Part shown: piece by piece, positions 24,204 to 35,400 of the stretch
Layout: each line of letters begins with the position of its first letter
How positions within the stretch are numbered: the stretch's first letter is position 1
Source: Deltaproteobacteria bacterium
GTDB taxonomy: Bacteria > UBA10199 > JADFYH01
Direction of reading: 5' to 3'
Assembly (NCBI GenBank): GCA_015233135.1
Contig: JADFYH010000022.1
Span: forward strand, 1-48,779
Length of the DNA stretch: 48,779 nt
Position numbers and translations under genes: made by a program
The notes under the pieces: model-generated
Seen by the model: the letters and a program-made list of their open reading frames with translations, nothing else
Told to the model about the DNA's origin: nothing
The model's database searches: none

Positions 24204-25793
24204 ATGCCAAAAATATTAATTTCAGACAAACTTTCAGAGGCGGGTTTAGCCATTCTTAAAAAGGCGTCTGGCCTCGAAATAGATACCAAGGCCGGTCTTA
24301 AACCGGATGAACTCAAAAAAATCATTGGTGAATACGATGGACTGGTGATTCGTTCGGGCACCAAAGTAACCGCAGATCTACTTTCTGCGGCTACCAAGCT
24401 CAAGATCATCGGCCGTGCAGGGATTGGTGTCGATAACGTGGATACCGTGGCGGCGTCTAAAAAAGGCATCATTGTTGAAAATACTCCGGGTGGAAATGTA
24501 GTGACTACCGCGGAGCATGCGATTGCCATGATGTTTGCCGTCGCACGAAAAATTCCACAAGCCACCGGAAGCATGAAGGCCGGCAAATGGGAAAAAACCA
24601 AATTCGTGGGGGCCGAGCTCTACAATAAAACTTTAGGCATCGTTGGAGTAGGGAACATCGGTAAAATTGTGGCCGACAGGGCCATTGGCTTAAAGATGAA
24701 GGTGATTGCCTATGATCCTTTTCTCTCCAAAGAGAGCGCCTCTAAAATGGGTGTCGAATTGGTGGAGCTGAGTGATCTTTTTGCCCGTGCTGATTTTATT
24801 TCGACTCACACGCCTCTCAATGATAAAACCCGAAATTTAATCGATAAGGCCGCTTTTTCAAAAATGAAAAAAGGAGTTTATCTTATCAATTGCGCCCGCG
24901 GTGGTATTGTCAATGAAGATGCCCTGGTGTCAGCCATTCAGGAAGGCATCGTCTCCGGAGCCGCGCTGGATGTGTTTGAACAGGAACCTATTAATCCTGA
25001 AAATCCTTTGCTTAAATTAGACCAAGTCATTTGTACTCCACATTTAGGGGCTTCAACCGATGAAGCTCAAGAAAATGTATCCGTCGAAGTTGCCGAGCAG
25101 ATGGTGGAGTTTTTTGTGAATGGCGTGGTGAAAAATGCCGTGAATTTCCCTTCCATCAGCGGTGAGCTGTTGGGTATACTGCAGCCTTATCTTTCCATTG
25201 CTGAAAAATTAGGAAAGGTACAAGGGCAGCTGGCCGAAACGAATCCGGAAGAAATTCTCATTGAATATTCCGGCGAGCTTGCCAATCTTCCTGTGGCTCC
25301 GTTGACTGTCTCTATTTTAAAAGGCCTGCTTGAAAATTTGCTTACCGACATGAGTGTCAACTTCGTCAATGCACCTTTTATTGCAAAAGAACGCGGCATT
25401 AAAGTGACGGAAGCGAAACTCAACGAAGGCAAAGACTTTAAAAATCTCATCGAAATCACAGTAAAATCTTCTAAAGGAAGCCGCTCTGTTTCTGGAACTA
25501 TTTTTGGAAACAAGCATGCACGCCTGGTTCGTATTGATAATTTTTATCTGGAGGCCTTGCCTGAAGGGCAGATCCTGCTGGTTCATAATCAGGATAAACC
25601 CGGGGTTATTGGAAACCTGGGAAGCCTGCTCGGAAAAAATAATATTAATATCTCCCGCTTGCAGTTGGGACTGCTCAAAGAAAAAGAAGAAGCCATTGCT
25701 TTTTATAATATTGATCAAGTGGTGAGCCCGGAAATCTTAAAAGAGATTTCCAAATTGCCTAATATTATTTCGGTGAAGCAGTTGTCTTTGTAA
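24204..25793 (+). CDS. serA: D-3-phosphoglycerate dehydrogenase (long, ACT-domain form)
   Basis: SerA oxidises 3-phosphoglycerate to 3-phosphohydroxypyruvate, the first step of serine synthesis. The NAD site is GIVGVGNIGKIVADRA (about 147-160). Catalytic residues are R232 in NCARGG, E261 in FEQEP and H280 in TPHLGAST. An intervening allosteric substrate-binding domain occupies about 320-450, and a C-terminal ACT domain starts at ILLVHNQDKPGVIGNLG. The length is 529 residues, the long form found in many bacteria. The ACT domain suggests control by serine. Inverted copies of a family A element lie on both sides. Confidence 0.97.
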   Translation: MPKILISDKLSEAGLAILKKASGLEIDTKAGLKPDELKKIIGEYDGLVIRSGTKVTADLLSAATKLKIIGRAGIGVDNVDTVAASKKGIIVENTPGGNVVTTAEHAIAMMFAVARKIPQATGSMKAGKWEKTKFVGAELYNKTLGIVGVGNIGKIVADRAIGLKMKVIAYDPFLSKESASKMGVELVELSDLFARADFISTHTPLNDKTRNLIDKAAFSKMKKGVYLINCARGGIVNEDALVSAIQEGIVSGAALDVFEQEPINPENPLLKLDQVICTPHLGASTDEAQENVSVEVAEQMVEFFVNGVVKNAVNFPSISGELLGILQPYLSIAEKLGKVQGQLAETNPEEILIEYSGELANLPVAPLTVSILKGLLENLLTDMSVNFVNAPFIAKERGIKVTEAKLNEGKDFKNLIEITVKSSKGSRSVSGTIFGNKHARLVRIDNFYLEALPEGQILLVHNQDKPGVIGNLGSLLGKNNINISRLQLGLLKEKEEAIAFYNIDQVVSPEILKEISKLPNIISVKQLSL

Positions 25794-25800
25794 TTCTTTT

Positions 25801-27209
<1,409 letters not shown>

Positions 27210-27294
27210 CATTGAATAATATTACAGAGATTTATATAGGGCTAGTTTAATCGAGACATCATAAAGATTCTTATTGTTAATAATTGGGCAAGGC

Positions 27295-27783
27295 ATGGAA
27301 CTTAATCAAAAAGCTCGAAAAAATTCGCTCATGCTCTGCCATTATTTGAGTCCTTCTCACATTCTTCTCCTCCCAGGCAAAGTGAGTAAAGAAACGGTCA
27401 TTGATGGACTTTTAGAAAGACTTTGTGAACTTTCTCATTTGAAGGATGTTGAGTCTGTAAAAAAAGCTGTTTGGGATAGAGAAAAAGAGGGGAGAACTGT
27501 TTTAGAAAATGGTTTGGCCATCCCCCATGCTCGAGTTCCTAACCTGGATGAGTTGAAATCCTGTTTGGCTATTATCCCAGAATCCTACCTGGATCCCGTC
27601 GAAAATGTCCGGGTCAATGAAGTTTTTTTATTTTTATCCCCCCAAGATCATTTCGAGGCCCATCTGCAAATGTTGGCCAAAATTTCCAGAGTCTTCCAAG
27701 ATCCTATTTTTATTGACAATTTACTCAAGGTTGCTACGCCCGAAGATGCTTTTACGCTGATTCAGCGACAAGAGAGAGTTTAA
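27295..27783 (+). CDS. PTS EIIA domain protein (fructose/nitrogen type)
   Basis: The 162-residue cytoplasmic protein is a type 2 EIIA phosphocarrier. The phosphorylatable histidine is H78 in GLAIPHARVP. The rest of the fold matches: KETVIDGLLERL, AVWDREKEGRTVLENG, and the FLFLSPQDHFEAHLQMLAKI helix with a further histidine. No EIIB, EIIC, HPr or EI is adjacent, so it more likely has a regulatory PtsN-like role than a transport role. The ATG at 27295 is chosen; a TTG at 27274 would extend it by seven residues. Confidence 0.88.
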   Translation: MELNQKARKNSLMLCHYLSPSHILLLPGKVSKETVIDGLLERLCELSHLKDVESVKKAVWDREKEGRTVLENGLAIPHARVPNLDELKSCLAIIPESYLDPVENVRVNEVFLFLSPQDHFEAHLQMLAKISRVFQDPIFIDNLLKVATPEDAFTLIQRQERV

Positions 27784-27861
27784 AAGAAAAAAAAGATGTT
27801 TTTTTAGCAACTTTCAAGAGAACCTGCCGATGACATAAGTGAAACAGGGGGTATTTTCATT

Positions 27862-28467
27862 ATGCTGCCAATTTTATTAAGAACGTTAGCAGTTGTAGGT
27901 GTGGGTGCCCTTGCTTGGGGTTGTGAGGAGTTATTTAGAAGCAATTCTGACAATAACAGTCGAGATGTTTTTACACCCCCTCGTCCAAGAGTCCCCATTT
28001 CAGACTGCAACCAAATTGCTAGAAGTTTGAGACTATTTAGAGCGATAGATCCAGGTAGAGAACTAAGTCTTTTTAGAGAGCAACGTATCCTTGATAAAGT
28101 GAATCGTCATCAAGCAGAAATAAATGCTGGGAATTTTAGGCCTATTTCTTCAGATCAGGATTTAAGAAGTTCGCTCCTGTTATTGTCTGGCTTTGCTTTT
28201 TATGTGGGGAGCAATGGCTTAGTGGATAGGCTAAGTGAGGTTGAAAATTTAAGAGAGGTGGCTGATCTGTTAGACTATGCCGTCAACAACCAACATGCCA
28301 CTAGTGTTAATTTTAGAAGTTTTTTGCTTTATGACTATGGCGACAATGCCTCACATCCAAATGTTGTAACATCCGCTAACGTTGAGGCCTTCGCAGAATT
28401 TTCTCGATGTCGTAGAGCAGACCCCAATGGAGAACTGAATTTCAAGTATTCTGGGTGGGCTCAATAA
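27862..28467 (+). CDS. Unknown exported or membrane-anchored protein
   Basis: I do not recognise this 201-residue product. It starts with a hydrophobic segment (LPILLRTLAVVGVGALAWGC) that could be a signal peptide; the AWGC end is a poor lipobox. The remainder is helical and polar, with many Arg encoded by AGA. CAGGGGG precedes the ATG. The gene is AT-rich compared with its neighbours and is followed after four bases by another unknown gene, suggesting a two-gene unit, possibly acquired. Confidence 0.65.
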   Translation: MLPILLRTLAVVGVGALAWGCEELFRSNSDNNSRDVFTPPRPRVPISDCNQIARSLRLFRAIDPGRELSLFREQRILDKVNRHQAEINAGNFRPISSDQDLRSSLLLLSGFAFYVGSNGLVDRLSEVENLREVADLLDYAVNNQHATSVNFRSFLLYDYGDNASHPNVVTSANVEAFAEFSRCRRADPNGELNFKYSGWAQ

Positions 28468-28471
28468 ATTG

Positions 28472-29767
28472 ATGAGTAACAAATGTAAGAAAAAAAACTT
28501 AATAAGAAAAAGTTTCCAAGAGTGGACCCGGTTTTATCAACAGTTTCCCGGAAGGCCTTCTCGAGTAAATCCTGATGGTAGTGTTGTTCCTCATCTCAGG
28601 CCCAATCCAGATACTGTTGCGCCCAGGTTTGTTAATTCAGAGGGGGTCGCAACAAAACCTGGTGAGGTATCTAAACCGTCACAACCACCCGTTTTATCCA
28701 GACCTGAAGCTCATTTTGCACCACAAGAGCCCAATACAAATCATCTCCCTCTTGAACACTCTTCTCCTAATTTGAGTTTACAAAAACAGGCTGCAATTTT
28801 TTCAAGTGCCTCTACCCTTCAGCCTCACATTGCCTCCGACAAGAATGTGCCACATCTAGATGCCAGCACGCACTCGCAGGAGAGAAGCACCTTAAGTGAT
28901 ACTCAAAAAATAGCTTCAAGTTCCAGCGCAATGAATGCAGCAAAGAATTTAGGGATGCCCCAAGCTCTTGTTAAAAATGATTTGGTGTCGAACAAGGTTG
29001 GAGGCATTCTCAATTCCGCTCCTTCTCAAATTACCAATAGCCTCAACACCTCTCTCTCTTCTAAGTCTTCCGTGGCTTCTACTTCCGTCTCAAAACCAGA
29101 AGTTCAAATCCTTGCTCAAGAAAATAAAAATAATGCACAAACTACCGAGAGTTCAGGTCAGAGGGGTCTTGGTTCTACAGCTGAACTCCTCGGACAAAAT
29201 CTAAAGCCCCCTTCTGCTGCACTCTTGGCCGATCAGTCTCCCTTGCTGAATAATTTTAGAGGGGCAGTATTTAATTCACAGACCCCTGCTTCTTTTTTAA
29301 GTTCTTTGCTTACTTCTTCCCTTTCTGAAACGGCAAATCTTGGCTTTTTAAAAAGTATGGTTTCTTATCCTGGGCTTTCCTTGTTAGCTCCCCAATTTGT
29401 TCATGCAGAATTGGGGCAGGGAGTTGCACTTTTTAATAGTACTCAACTCAATTCTCATCTCATTCCTTTCCAGGCCAATAGTGCTTTAATGGCCTCGTTG
29501 ATTTTTCAATTTCCGGAATATGCCTCTCTCTTTTATTCGATCTTAATTGGTGAAATTGCGGCACAGCTGATTCAGAGGAAGCGGGATGAAAAGGAGAGAG
29601 CCCGTCGTAAACGTGTAAATAAGTATGGGCAGATCATTCGTACAGAAGCGGCTCCCTCCATTGATGTAGATGTGCATGAGGGGCAAGAGGAGATTCGGGA
29701 AGAGATTGAAACCTGGGTGCGAATTAACAGTAAAAAAGAGACCTTGAGATTTTGGGAACAGGCCTGA
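28472..29767 (+). CDS. Unknown Ser-rich protein with hydrophobic C-terminal segment
   Basis: The 431-residue product is not recognised. Residues 1-30 are basic. About 35-270 are Ser/Gln/Asn/Pro-rich and probably disordered (for example LSSKSSVASTSVSKPEV). A more ordered region follows from about 280, with a hydrophobic helix near 335-370 (ANSALMASLIFQFPEYASLF, then YSILIGEIAAQLI), a basic stretch RKRDEKERARRKRVNKYGQ and an acidic helical tail. The start is four bases after the previous stop. A secreted or structural role, such as a translocator or surface protein, is conceivable but has no direct support. It converges on cusA. Confidence 0.65.
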   Translation: MSNKCKKKNLIRKSFQEWTRFYQQFPGRPSRVNPDGSVVPHLRPNPDTVAPRFVNSEGVATKPGEVSKPSQPPVLSRPEAHFAPQEPNTNHLPLEHSSPNLSLQKQAAIFSSASTLQPHIASDKNVPHLDASTHSQERSTLSDTQKIASSSSAMNAAKNLGMPQALVKNDLVSNKVGGILNSAPSQITNSLNTSLSSKSSVASTSVSKPEVQILAQENKNNAQTTESSGQRGLGSTAELLGQNLKPPSAALLADQSPLLNNFRGAVFNSQTPASFLSSLLTSSLSETANLGFLKSMVSYPGLSLLAPQFVHAELGQGVALFNSTQLNSHLIPFQANSALMASLIFQFPEYASLFYSILIGEIAAQLIQRKRDEKERARRKRVNKYGQIIRTEAAPSIDVDVHEGQEEIREEIETWVRINSKKETLRFWEQA

Positions 29768-29770
29768 ATA

Positions 29771-32700
29771 TTAAGATTTATTCTCCTTCCAAAGGAGATA
29801 AATAGAAGGATAAACCATCAGCTCTAATAAAAAGGAAGAGAATAATCCTCCCACCATCGGGGCTGCGATGCGCTTCATGACATCGGCTCCAATCCCCGTC
29901 GAATAGAGGATAGGTAAAAGCCCCAGGAAGGCGGCCAGCACCGTCATCATTTTTGGGCGCACGCGCTTGACGGCGCCATGGACGATGGCTTCGACCAGCT
30001 CATTTTTGGAATTCAGTTTTCCATTTTGCTTCGCATCGTTATAAGCCATGTTCAGATACAAAAGCATGAAGACGCCGGTCTCCGCATCCAGACCCAAAAG
30101 CGCGATAATGCCCACCCACACGGCAACAGAGAGTTGGTAATCCAGAAAATAAAGCAGCCAGATTGCGCCGATGGCAGAGAAGGGGACGGCCAGCAAAACA
30201 AGAGCTGCCTCAACGGCAGAGTTGGTGTTGAAATAGAGCAAAAGAAAAATGAGCACGAGAGTCAGAGGCACCACGTAGAGGAGTCGCTCTTTTACCCGTT
30301 CCATACTTTCGTATTGCCCACTCCACAATACTTGATAGCCCGCAGGAATTTTGAATTTTTCACGCAGTAATTTTTTGCCCTGAGAAACGAAGCCTCCCAA
30401 ATCTTCTGTCTTCAGATCAAACTGCAGATAGGCCGCTTGATGACCGTTTTCATTGCGTATCATCGCAGGACCTTTTTTGATTTTTAATTCGGCAAGCTCC
30501 GAAAGTGAAATTTGTTCGCCTGTGGGAGTAATCACGGGAAGGCGTTCTAAATCGGGGAGAGAACTTCTGTTGTCGCGATTGAAACGCAGGTTGAGGGCAT
30601 AACGTTCAGCGCCTAAGTAAATTGTGCTGATGTTTTCACCGCCTATGGCTTGGGAGATCATGAAGCTTGCGTCTTCCATGCTCATGTCATATTGGCCCAG
30701 CTTTTCGCGCTTGAATTCGAAGTCGATGTAATTGGTTTTGACCCGCTCACTGGAAATGGAACTTACTTGAGGATTATTTTTAAACAAACTTTCTATTTGT
30801 AATTCTATTTTTTCGATTTCTTCCAAGTTGTTGCCCAAAACTTTTATTCCTACAGGAGAGCGCAAACCTGTGGCCAGCATATCGATGCGGGCACGAATAG
30901 GTTTGGTCCAGGCATTGGTGACTCCCGGAAATTGCAGGGACAAATTCATTTCATCCTTCAGCTCTTCAGCGCCGATGTGGTCGGGCCAAAGATGTTGAAA
31001 GGGAGTTTGAAAGACTTGTGGCCAATGAGAATAAAATCTTTCTCTTTTCCGCCATTGGTCTTGGGGTTTAAGAATAATGGTGGTTTCCGTCATTGAAATT
31101 GGAGCGGGATCAGTCGCTGTCTCCGCGCGCCCTACCTTTCCAAAGACACTTTCCACTTCCGGAAATTGCATCAGGAGTTTGTCTTGCTTCTGCAGCAGAT
31201 TGGCCGCCTCGGTGACGGAGATTCCAGGCAAGGTCGTCGGCATATACAAGATGGATCCTTCATAGAGAGGAGGCATGAATTCTGATCCCAAGTGAAGCAG
31301 GGGATAGAGCGTGGTAAAAAGTAAAACAAAAGAGACGAAAATTATTTTTTTGGAATGCTTCAAGCTGAAGCGGCAAATAGGTTCGTAGATTTTAAATAAG
31401 ACCTTGCTGATGGGATGTTTTTCTTCGGGATAATAAGTGCCGACGCAGACTGCATTTAAGGTTTTAGTGATTGTCTTCCTCGCAAAAGCGGGGAGCCATT
31501 TTATCTTTAGACTAAACGGTTCCATCCGTGTAAAAAGCATGCGCAAGGCGGGGTCCAGGGTGATGGCAAGCAGGGCGGCAATCGCCATGACGATGTTTTT
31601 TGAATAAGCGAGCGGTTTAAAAAGTCGCCCTTCCTGATCTTCCAGACTAAAGATGGGGAGGAAGGCAATGGCGATCACTAATAGGGAAAAAAAGACGGAA
31701 GGGCCCACTTCTTTCAAAGCCTCAAGTCTCACCCGATGAAAATCTCCTTTTCGTCCTCCTGCAATCCAGAGTTCCAATTTTTTGTAGGCGTTCTCTACTT
31801 CCACAATGGCTCCATCCACGAGAACCCCCAGAGAAATGGCGATACCCGAAAGGGACATGATGTTGGAGGTGATGTGCATTTCTTTCAGCAAAATAAAGGA
31901 GAGCAAAATAGAAATCGGAATCGTCACGATGGGAATCATCGCCGAAGGGATATGCCAAAGAAAAATCAGAATCACCAAACTGACAATGAGCAGTTCATGA
32001 AAGAGTGTGGATTTGAGGGTATCGATCGATTTGAGAATAATATCCGAACGGTCGTAAGTGGTTACAATCTCAACTCCTGCGGGGAGAGAGTCTTTCAATT
32101 CATTCAAACGCTGCTTCAGCCTGTCAATCACCTGAAGCGCATTCTCGCCTTGTCGCAGGGTAACGATACCCCCCACCACTTGTCCTTCACCATTCAACTC
32201 GGCCACGCCACGTCTTAAATCTGGACCAAGTTCAACCACTCCGAGTTGTTTAATTAAAATGGAGGTATGGCTTGCGGGATCAAATTTTACTGCGACATTT
32301 TCGATGTCCTGGATATTTTTCAGGTAGCCCCGACCGCGTATCATGAATTCCTGGCCGGCCATTTCCAGAACTCTTCCGCCCACTTCCTGATTACTTTTTT
32401 TGAGGGCCTCTCGAACTTCAGCAAGACTGATATTGTAGGCCTGGAGTTTATCCGGAGCAATATTCACCTGATACTGCCTCACAAATCCGCCCACCGTGCT
32501 TACTTCCGCGACCCCTTCCACGCTTTGCAAGGAGTAGCGCAGATTCCAATCCTGAAAACTTCGCAAATCCGACAAAGAATTTTTCCCACTTTTATCAATC
32601 AAGGCATATTGAAAGATCCATCCCACCGAAGAGGCATCCGGCCCCAGTTCAACACTGGCACCGCTGGGAAGTTTTGGAGTGATCTTGGCCAACGATTCGA

Positions 32701-33028
32701 CCATGCGAGATCGAGCCCAATACAAATCAGTTCCTTCTTCAAAAATAATATAAATAAAGGCCGACCCAAAATCGCTGATTCCGCGGATGGCCTTTACTTT
32801 GGGAGATCCCAGCAAGGCAGAGATCACAGGGTAGGTGATCTGATCTTCAATGCGATCGGCGCTTTGTTCCCATTTCGCGTAAAGAATGACCTGGGTATCC
32901 GACAGATCAGGAATGGCATCCAGAGGTGCAGTCTTGAGTGAATGGATGCCGACAAGGCACAAGAAGGCCGTGAACAATAAAACAAGGGCCCTGTTTTTTG
33001 CGCAGAATTCAATTATTTTGAGGATCAT
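29771..33028 (-). CDS. cusA: Heavy-metal efflux RND pump (CusA/CzcA type, probably Cu/Ag)
   Basis: This 1085-residue inner-membrane trimeric pump exports metal ions using the proton gradient as part of a CusCBA complex. It shows the RND layout of 12 helices and two large periplasmic loops. Family segments are YAKWEQSADRIEDQITYPV, GRAETATDPAPISMTETTI and the TM4 relay LGVLVDGAIVEVENAYKKLE with acidic residues. IRARIDMLATGLRSPVGIKV holds a methionine in the position of a Cu/Ag-binding Met of E. coli CusA, favouring Cu/Ag over Zn/Co/Cd. It is the last gene of the cusC-cusB-cusA unit, 18 bases after cusB. Confidence 0.93.
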   Translation of the reverse strand: MILKIIEFCAKNRALVLLFTAFLCLVGIHSLKTAPLDAIPDLSDTQVILYAKWEQSADRIEDQITYPVISALLGSPKVKAIRGISDFGSAFIYIIFEEGTDLYWARSRMVESLAKITPKLPSGASVELGPDASSVGWIFQYALIDKSGKNSLSDLRSFQDWNLRYSLQSVEGVAEVSTVGGFVRQYQVNIAPDKLQAYNISLAEVREALKKSNQEVGGRVLEMAGQEFMIRGRGYLKNIQDIENVAVKFDPASHTSILIKQLGVVELGPDLRRGVAELNGEGQVVGGIVTLRQGENALQVIDRLKQRLNELKDSLPAGVEIVTTYDRSDIILKSIDTLKSTLFHELLIVSLVILIFLWHIPSAMIPIVTIPISILLSFILLKEMHITSNIMSLSGIAISLGVLVDGAIVEVENAYKKLELWIAGGRKGDFHRVRLEALKEVGPSVFFSLLVIAIAFLPIFSLEDQEGRLFKPLAYSKNIVMAIAALLAITLDPALRMLFTRMEPFSLKIKWLPAFARKTITKTLNAVCVGTYYPEEKHPISKVLFKIYEPICRFSLKHSKKIIFVSFVLLFTTLYPLLHLGSEFMPPLYEGSILYMPTTLPGISVTEAANLLQKQDKLLMQFPEVESVFGKVGRAETATDPAPISMTETTIILKPQDQWRKRERFYSHWPQVFQTPFQHLWPDHIGAEELKDEMNLSLQFPGVTNAWTKPIRARIDMLATGLRSPVGIKVLGNNLEEIEKIELQIESLFKNNPQVSSISSERVKTNYIDFEFKREKLGQYDMSMEDASFMISQAIGGENISTIYLGAERYALNLRFNRDNRSSLPDLERLPVITPTGEQISLSELAELKIKKGPAMIRNENGHQAAYLQFDLKTEDLGGFVSQGKKLLREKFKIPAGYQVLWSGQYESMERVKERLLYVVPLTLVLIFLLLYFNTNSAVEAALVLLAVPFSAIGAIWLLYFLDYQLSVAVWVGIIALLGLDAETGVFMLLYLNMAYNDAKQNGKLNSKNELVEAIVHGAVKRVRPKMMTVLAAFLGLLPILYSTGIGADVMKRIAAPMVGGLFSSFLLELMVYPSIYLLWKENKS
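29776..29803. terminator. Possible bidirectional hairpin between convergent genes
   Basis: ATTTATTCTCCTT at 29776-29788 pairs with AAGGAGATAAAT at 29792-29803 with one bulged base. It lies at the 3' ends of the Ser-rich gene and cusA. It has no long T-run, so termination is only a possibility. Confidence 0.3.
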
Positions 33029-33046
33029 AAATTTATTTTTTCATTA

Positions 33047-34045
33047 CTAAGACTTCAAATTCACTTCCGAATCCAAAAGAAAATTTCCTTCACTCACCAC
33101 TTTTTGGGAAGTCTCCAAGCCATCCACCGCCACTTCTTTTTCGCCGCGCAGTTTAACCTGCACCTGTTGTTTTTCAAATCGTCCTTCCCCCAAGGCTAAA
33201 AAGACAAAACTTTCTTCGCCGTTGTTCACGAGGGCTGAGTTGGGGATGACCGTCATTTCCTGGCTTTCATAATTGATTTGCACTTGCAGCGCCTGATTGC
33301 CTTTCAGCATCGGAGAGGCGTCTTCCAGCAACAATCGAGTCACTATCGTTTTGGTGTTGGGATCCAAAATAGGGGAGATGGAAATGAGTTTGGCAGCATA
33401 AGCGCGAGGCTTGCCATTTTCTATCACTTGAGCCGCCGCTCCTTCTTTTAAATAAGTGGCGTCACTTTGTGGAAAAAAGGCTTCTACCCAGCTTTGAGCA
33501 TTGGAATGGGGGAAAAGACTTGCTGCGACTGACTTTGGATTTTGAGCGAGTTCCTGGATTTGCTGGTCATTCAAGCCTAGGAGCATAAGCTTGTTTCTTG
33601 TGGCTTGAGCTAAACTCGGATTAGTTCTTTGAGCGATTAGAAATTCCTGTTCAGCCAGGTAGAGGTCCGCATTGGAACTGATTCTCCCGGCGGCTTTTAA
33701 GAGCAGGCTTATTTTTTTCTTTTCTACTGGGGCTACTTTGATTCCTGTTTTTTGGATTTTATCTTCGTTCAGTTGGATGGAGTGTGTGTGGTTCATTCCT
33801 CCCTCTTCTTGATAAACAGGCACCAGAGACATGCCGCAGATGGGGCAGGTTCCAGGTTTATCGCGGTGAATTTGAGGATGCATGGAACAGGTATAGTACT
33901 CTATCTTTTGCGGATGCTCATGCCCCGGCTTATCGTTTTGTATCGAATTTTCTTCTGTCTTCTCCTTTTTCGAACAGGAAGAAATCGAGAAACTGATGAG
34001 GCTTACCAGAGAAAGAATCAGTGTTGAGTGAATTATTTTTTTCAT
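33047..34045 (-). CDS. cusB: Efflux RND periplasmic adaptor lipoprotein (CusB type) with metal-binding domain
   Basis: CusB links the inner-membrane pump to the outer-membrane channel and presents metal to the pump. The N-terminus is a lipoprotein signal ending in SISSC with C24 as the acylated residue. Residues 50-76 form a heavy-metal-binding domain: C53-x-M55-H56-P, then C67-P-I-C70-G-M72. A membrane-fusion-protein core with barrel and hairpin follows. At 332 residues it is on the short side for the family. Its start overlaps the cusC stop by four bases, so the two are translationally coupled. Confidence 0.9.
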   Translation of the reverse strand: MKKIIHSTLILSLVSLISFSISSCSKKEKTEENSIQNDKPGHEHPQKIEYYTCSMHPQIHRDKPGTCPICGMSLVPVYQEEGGMNHTHSIQLNEDKIQKTGIKVAPVEKKKISLLLKAAGRISSNADLYLAEQEFLIAQRTNPSLAQATRNKLMLLGLNDQQIQELAQNPKSVAASLFPHSNAQSWVEAFFPQSDATYLKEGAAAQVIENGKPRAYAAKLISISPILDPNTKTIVTRLLLEDASPMLKGNQALQVQINYESQEMTVIPNSALVNNGEESFVFLALGEGRFEKQQVQVKLRGEKEVAVDGLETSQKVVSEGNFLLDSEVNLKS

Positions 34046-35346
34046 AAAGGCTCCTTTGTTTTTATTGGTTTTGTTTTTTCATTCCATTCTTCTTGAGTGA
34101 TACCGCTGGCTTCTTCCAGATTTGCAAGTGCCAATCCCCATTCCTCAAAGGCCTTCCATTGCTGGATCTGAGCTTCCTGCTTTTTTTGTGTATTTTCCAA
34201 TACACTCGAGAAGCTTGCCTTTCCAGCACTGTAAGCGGTCTGAGAAAGAGTCAGGGCATTTTCTAATGAGCTTAATAGAGACTTGGAGACAATTTCGTAA
34301 GTCTTTTGTGCACTTTGAAATTTACTGTAGCTTTGTCTTATTTTTTGATTCACCTCGTTTTGAATATTAATTTTATCATATTGGGCAGCGGCCAGTTCTG
34401 CCTGGGCCTTTTTTACCTGGCTGCTGTTCTTTTTGGACCACAAAGGCACACTCATCATGAATTCACTGGTCCAGGCATCTTTTTGGCCCTCTGTTGTCTC
34501 TTGTGGGTGCTGGATGTATTCCAGTTGCACACTAAAATCAGGGGCGTAAGATTTTTTGGCAGCTCTAATTTCCAATTCTTTCTTGCCAATTTCATGAGAG
34601 GCCAATTTTAATTCGGGATGTTCTGTCTTGGCATATTCCAGCAGCTCTTCCACTTTGACTTTCCAATAAGGTTTTTCAAGTTTTTGAGGGAGAGATATTT
34701 TATCTTCTATTTTGTCTGCGCAAAGTGTCCTCAGGTTGGCAATAAGTTCTGTCTCTCTTTGTCTGAGTGTTTCCTCTTCAATCTTAAGTTGGCTGATATT
34801 GGCCAGGGTAGAGAAATAGTTTGAGCTGTCCATTTTTCCCGCAGAAATTTCGTTTTCAATATTTTTGTTCAAACTCTGCAGGGTCTGTTGCATAGCCAAA
34901 TTAGTCTGCTGCATCTTTTTGGTGGCAAAGAGGCTAAAGAAGTTTTGTTTGATCTTTGAAATAATCTCACGTTGTTTCGAGTCTAATCTTTCCAGATGAT
35001 GAAGAGTCTCGTGTTGAATCATTTGTTTCGTAATATTTCTTTTGCCAGGAAAGGGTATTTTTTGGCGCAGAATATAGTCGATATCCATGGCCTTATTGGG
35101 AGCAGAATCCAAAGGAACTTGATAAAATCGAATGCCGATTTCGGGGTCGTCTAAACCGCTTTCGGCCTTGCTTCGATATCCTTCTGCCTGCCCTTGGGCT
35201 TGAATACTTTTGAGCTGAGGGTTTTCCTGAAGCGCGAGGGAGAGAAGTGTTTCAAGCGAGAGACTTTCTTTTTCCTCGGCCCAGGTAAATCGAGCCGCAA
35301 GACAGAAAGCCATAAGTAGAAAGATGAGCCGTAAAAAGTATTTCAT
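34042..35346 (-). CDS. cusC: Outer-membrane efflux channel, TolC family (CusC type)
   Basis: The 434-residue protein has a signal peptide (FLRLIFLLMAFCLAARFTWA) and then two repeated TolC-like helical halves. LSLALQENPQLKSIQAQGQA opens the first half, and LLEYAKTEHPELKLASHEIG the second. The long coiled-coil segments of both halves are visible. It would trimerise as the outer-membrane exit of the CusCBA pump. It is the first gene of the three-gene pump unit. A gap of 183 bases with a palindromic repeat separates it from the upstream Cys-rich gene. Confidence 0.88.
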   Translation of the reverse strand: MKYFLRLIFLLMAFCLAARFTWAEEKESLSLETLLSLALQENPQLKSIQAQGQAEGYRSKAESGLDDPEIGIRFYQVPLDSAPNKAMDIDYILRQKIPFPGKRNITKQMIQHETLHHLERLDSKQREIISKIKQNFFSLFATKKMQQTNLAMQQTLQSLNKNIENEISAGKMDSSNYFSTLANISQLKIEEETLRQRETELIANLRTLCADKIEDKISLPQKLEKPYWKVKVEELLEYAKTEHPELKLASHEIGKKELEIRAAKKSYAPDFSVQLEYIQHPQETTEGQKDAWTSEFMMSVPLWSKKNSSQVKKAQAELAAAQYDKINIQNEVNQKIRQSYSKFQSAQKTYEIVSKSLLSSLENALTLSQTAYSAGKASFSSVLENTQKKQEAQIQQWKAFEEWGLALANLEEASGITQEEWNEKTKPIKTKEPL

Positions 35347-35400
35347 TTTTAATCCTATGGATTAACTTAATGGCGCAATATTTTTTTGATTATGGAGTTT

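Noticed and set aside
32267-32941. 224-residue open frame antisense to cusA
   Set aside because: It is fully contained in a strongly supported RND pump gene and has no recognisable domain or ribosome binding site.
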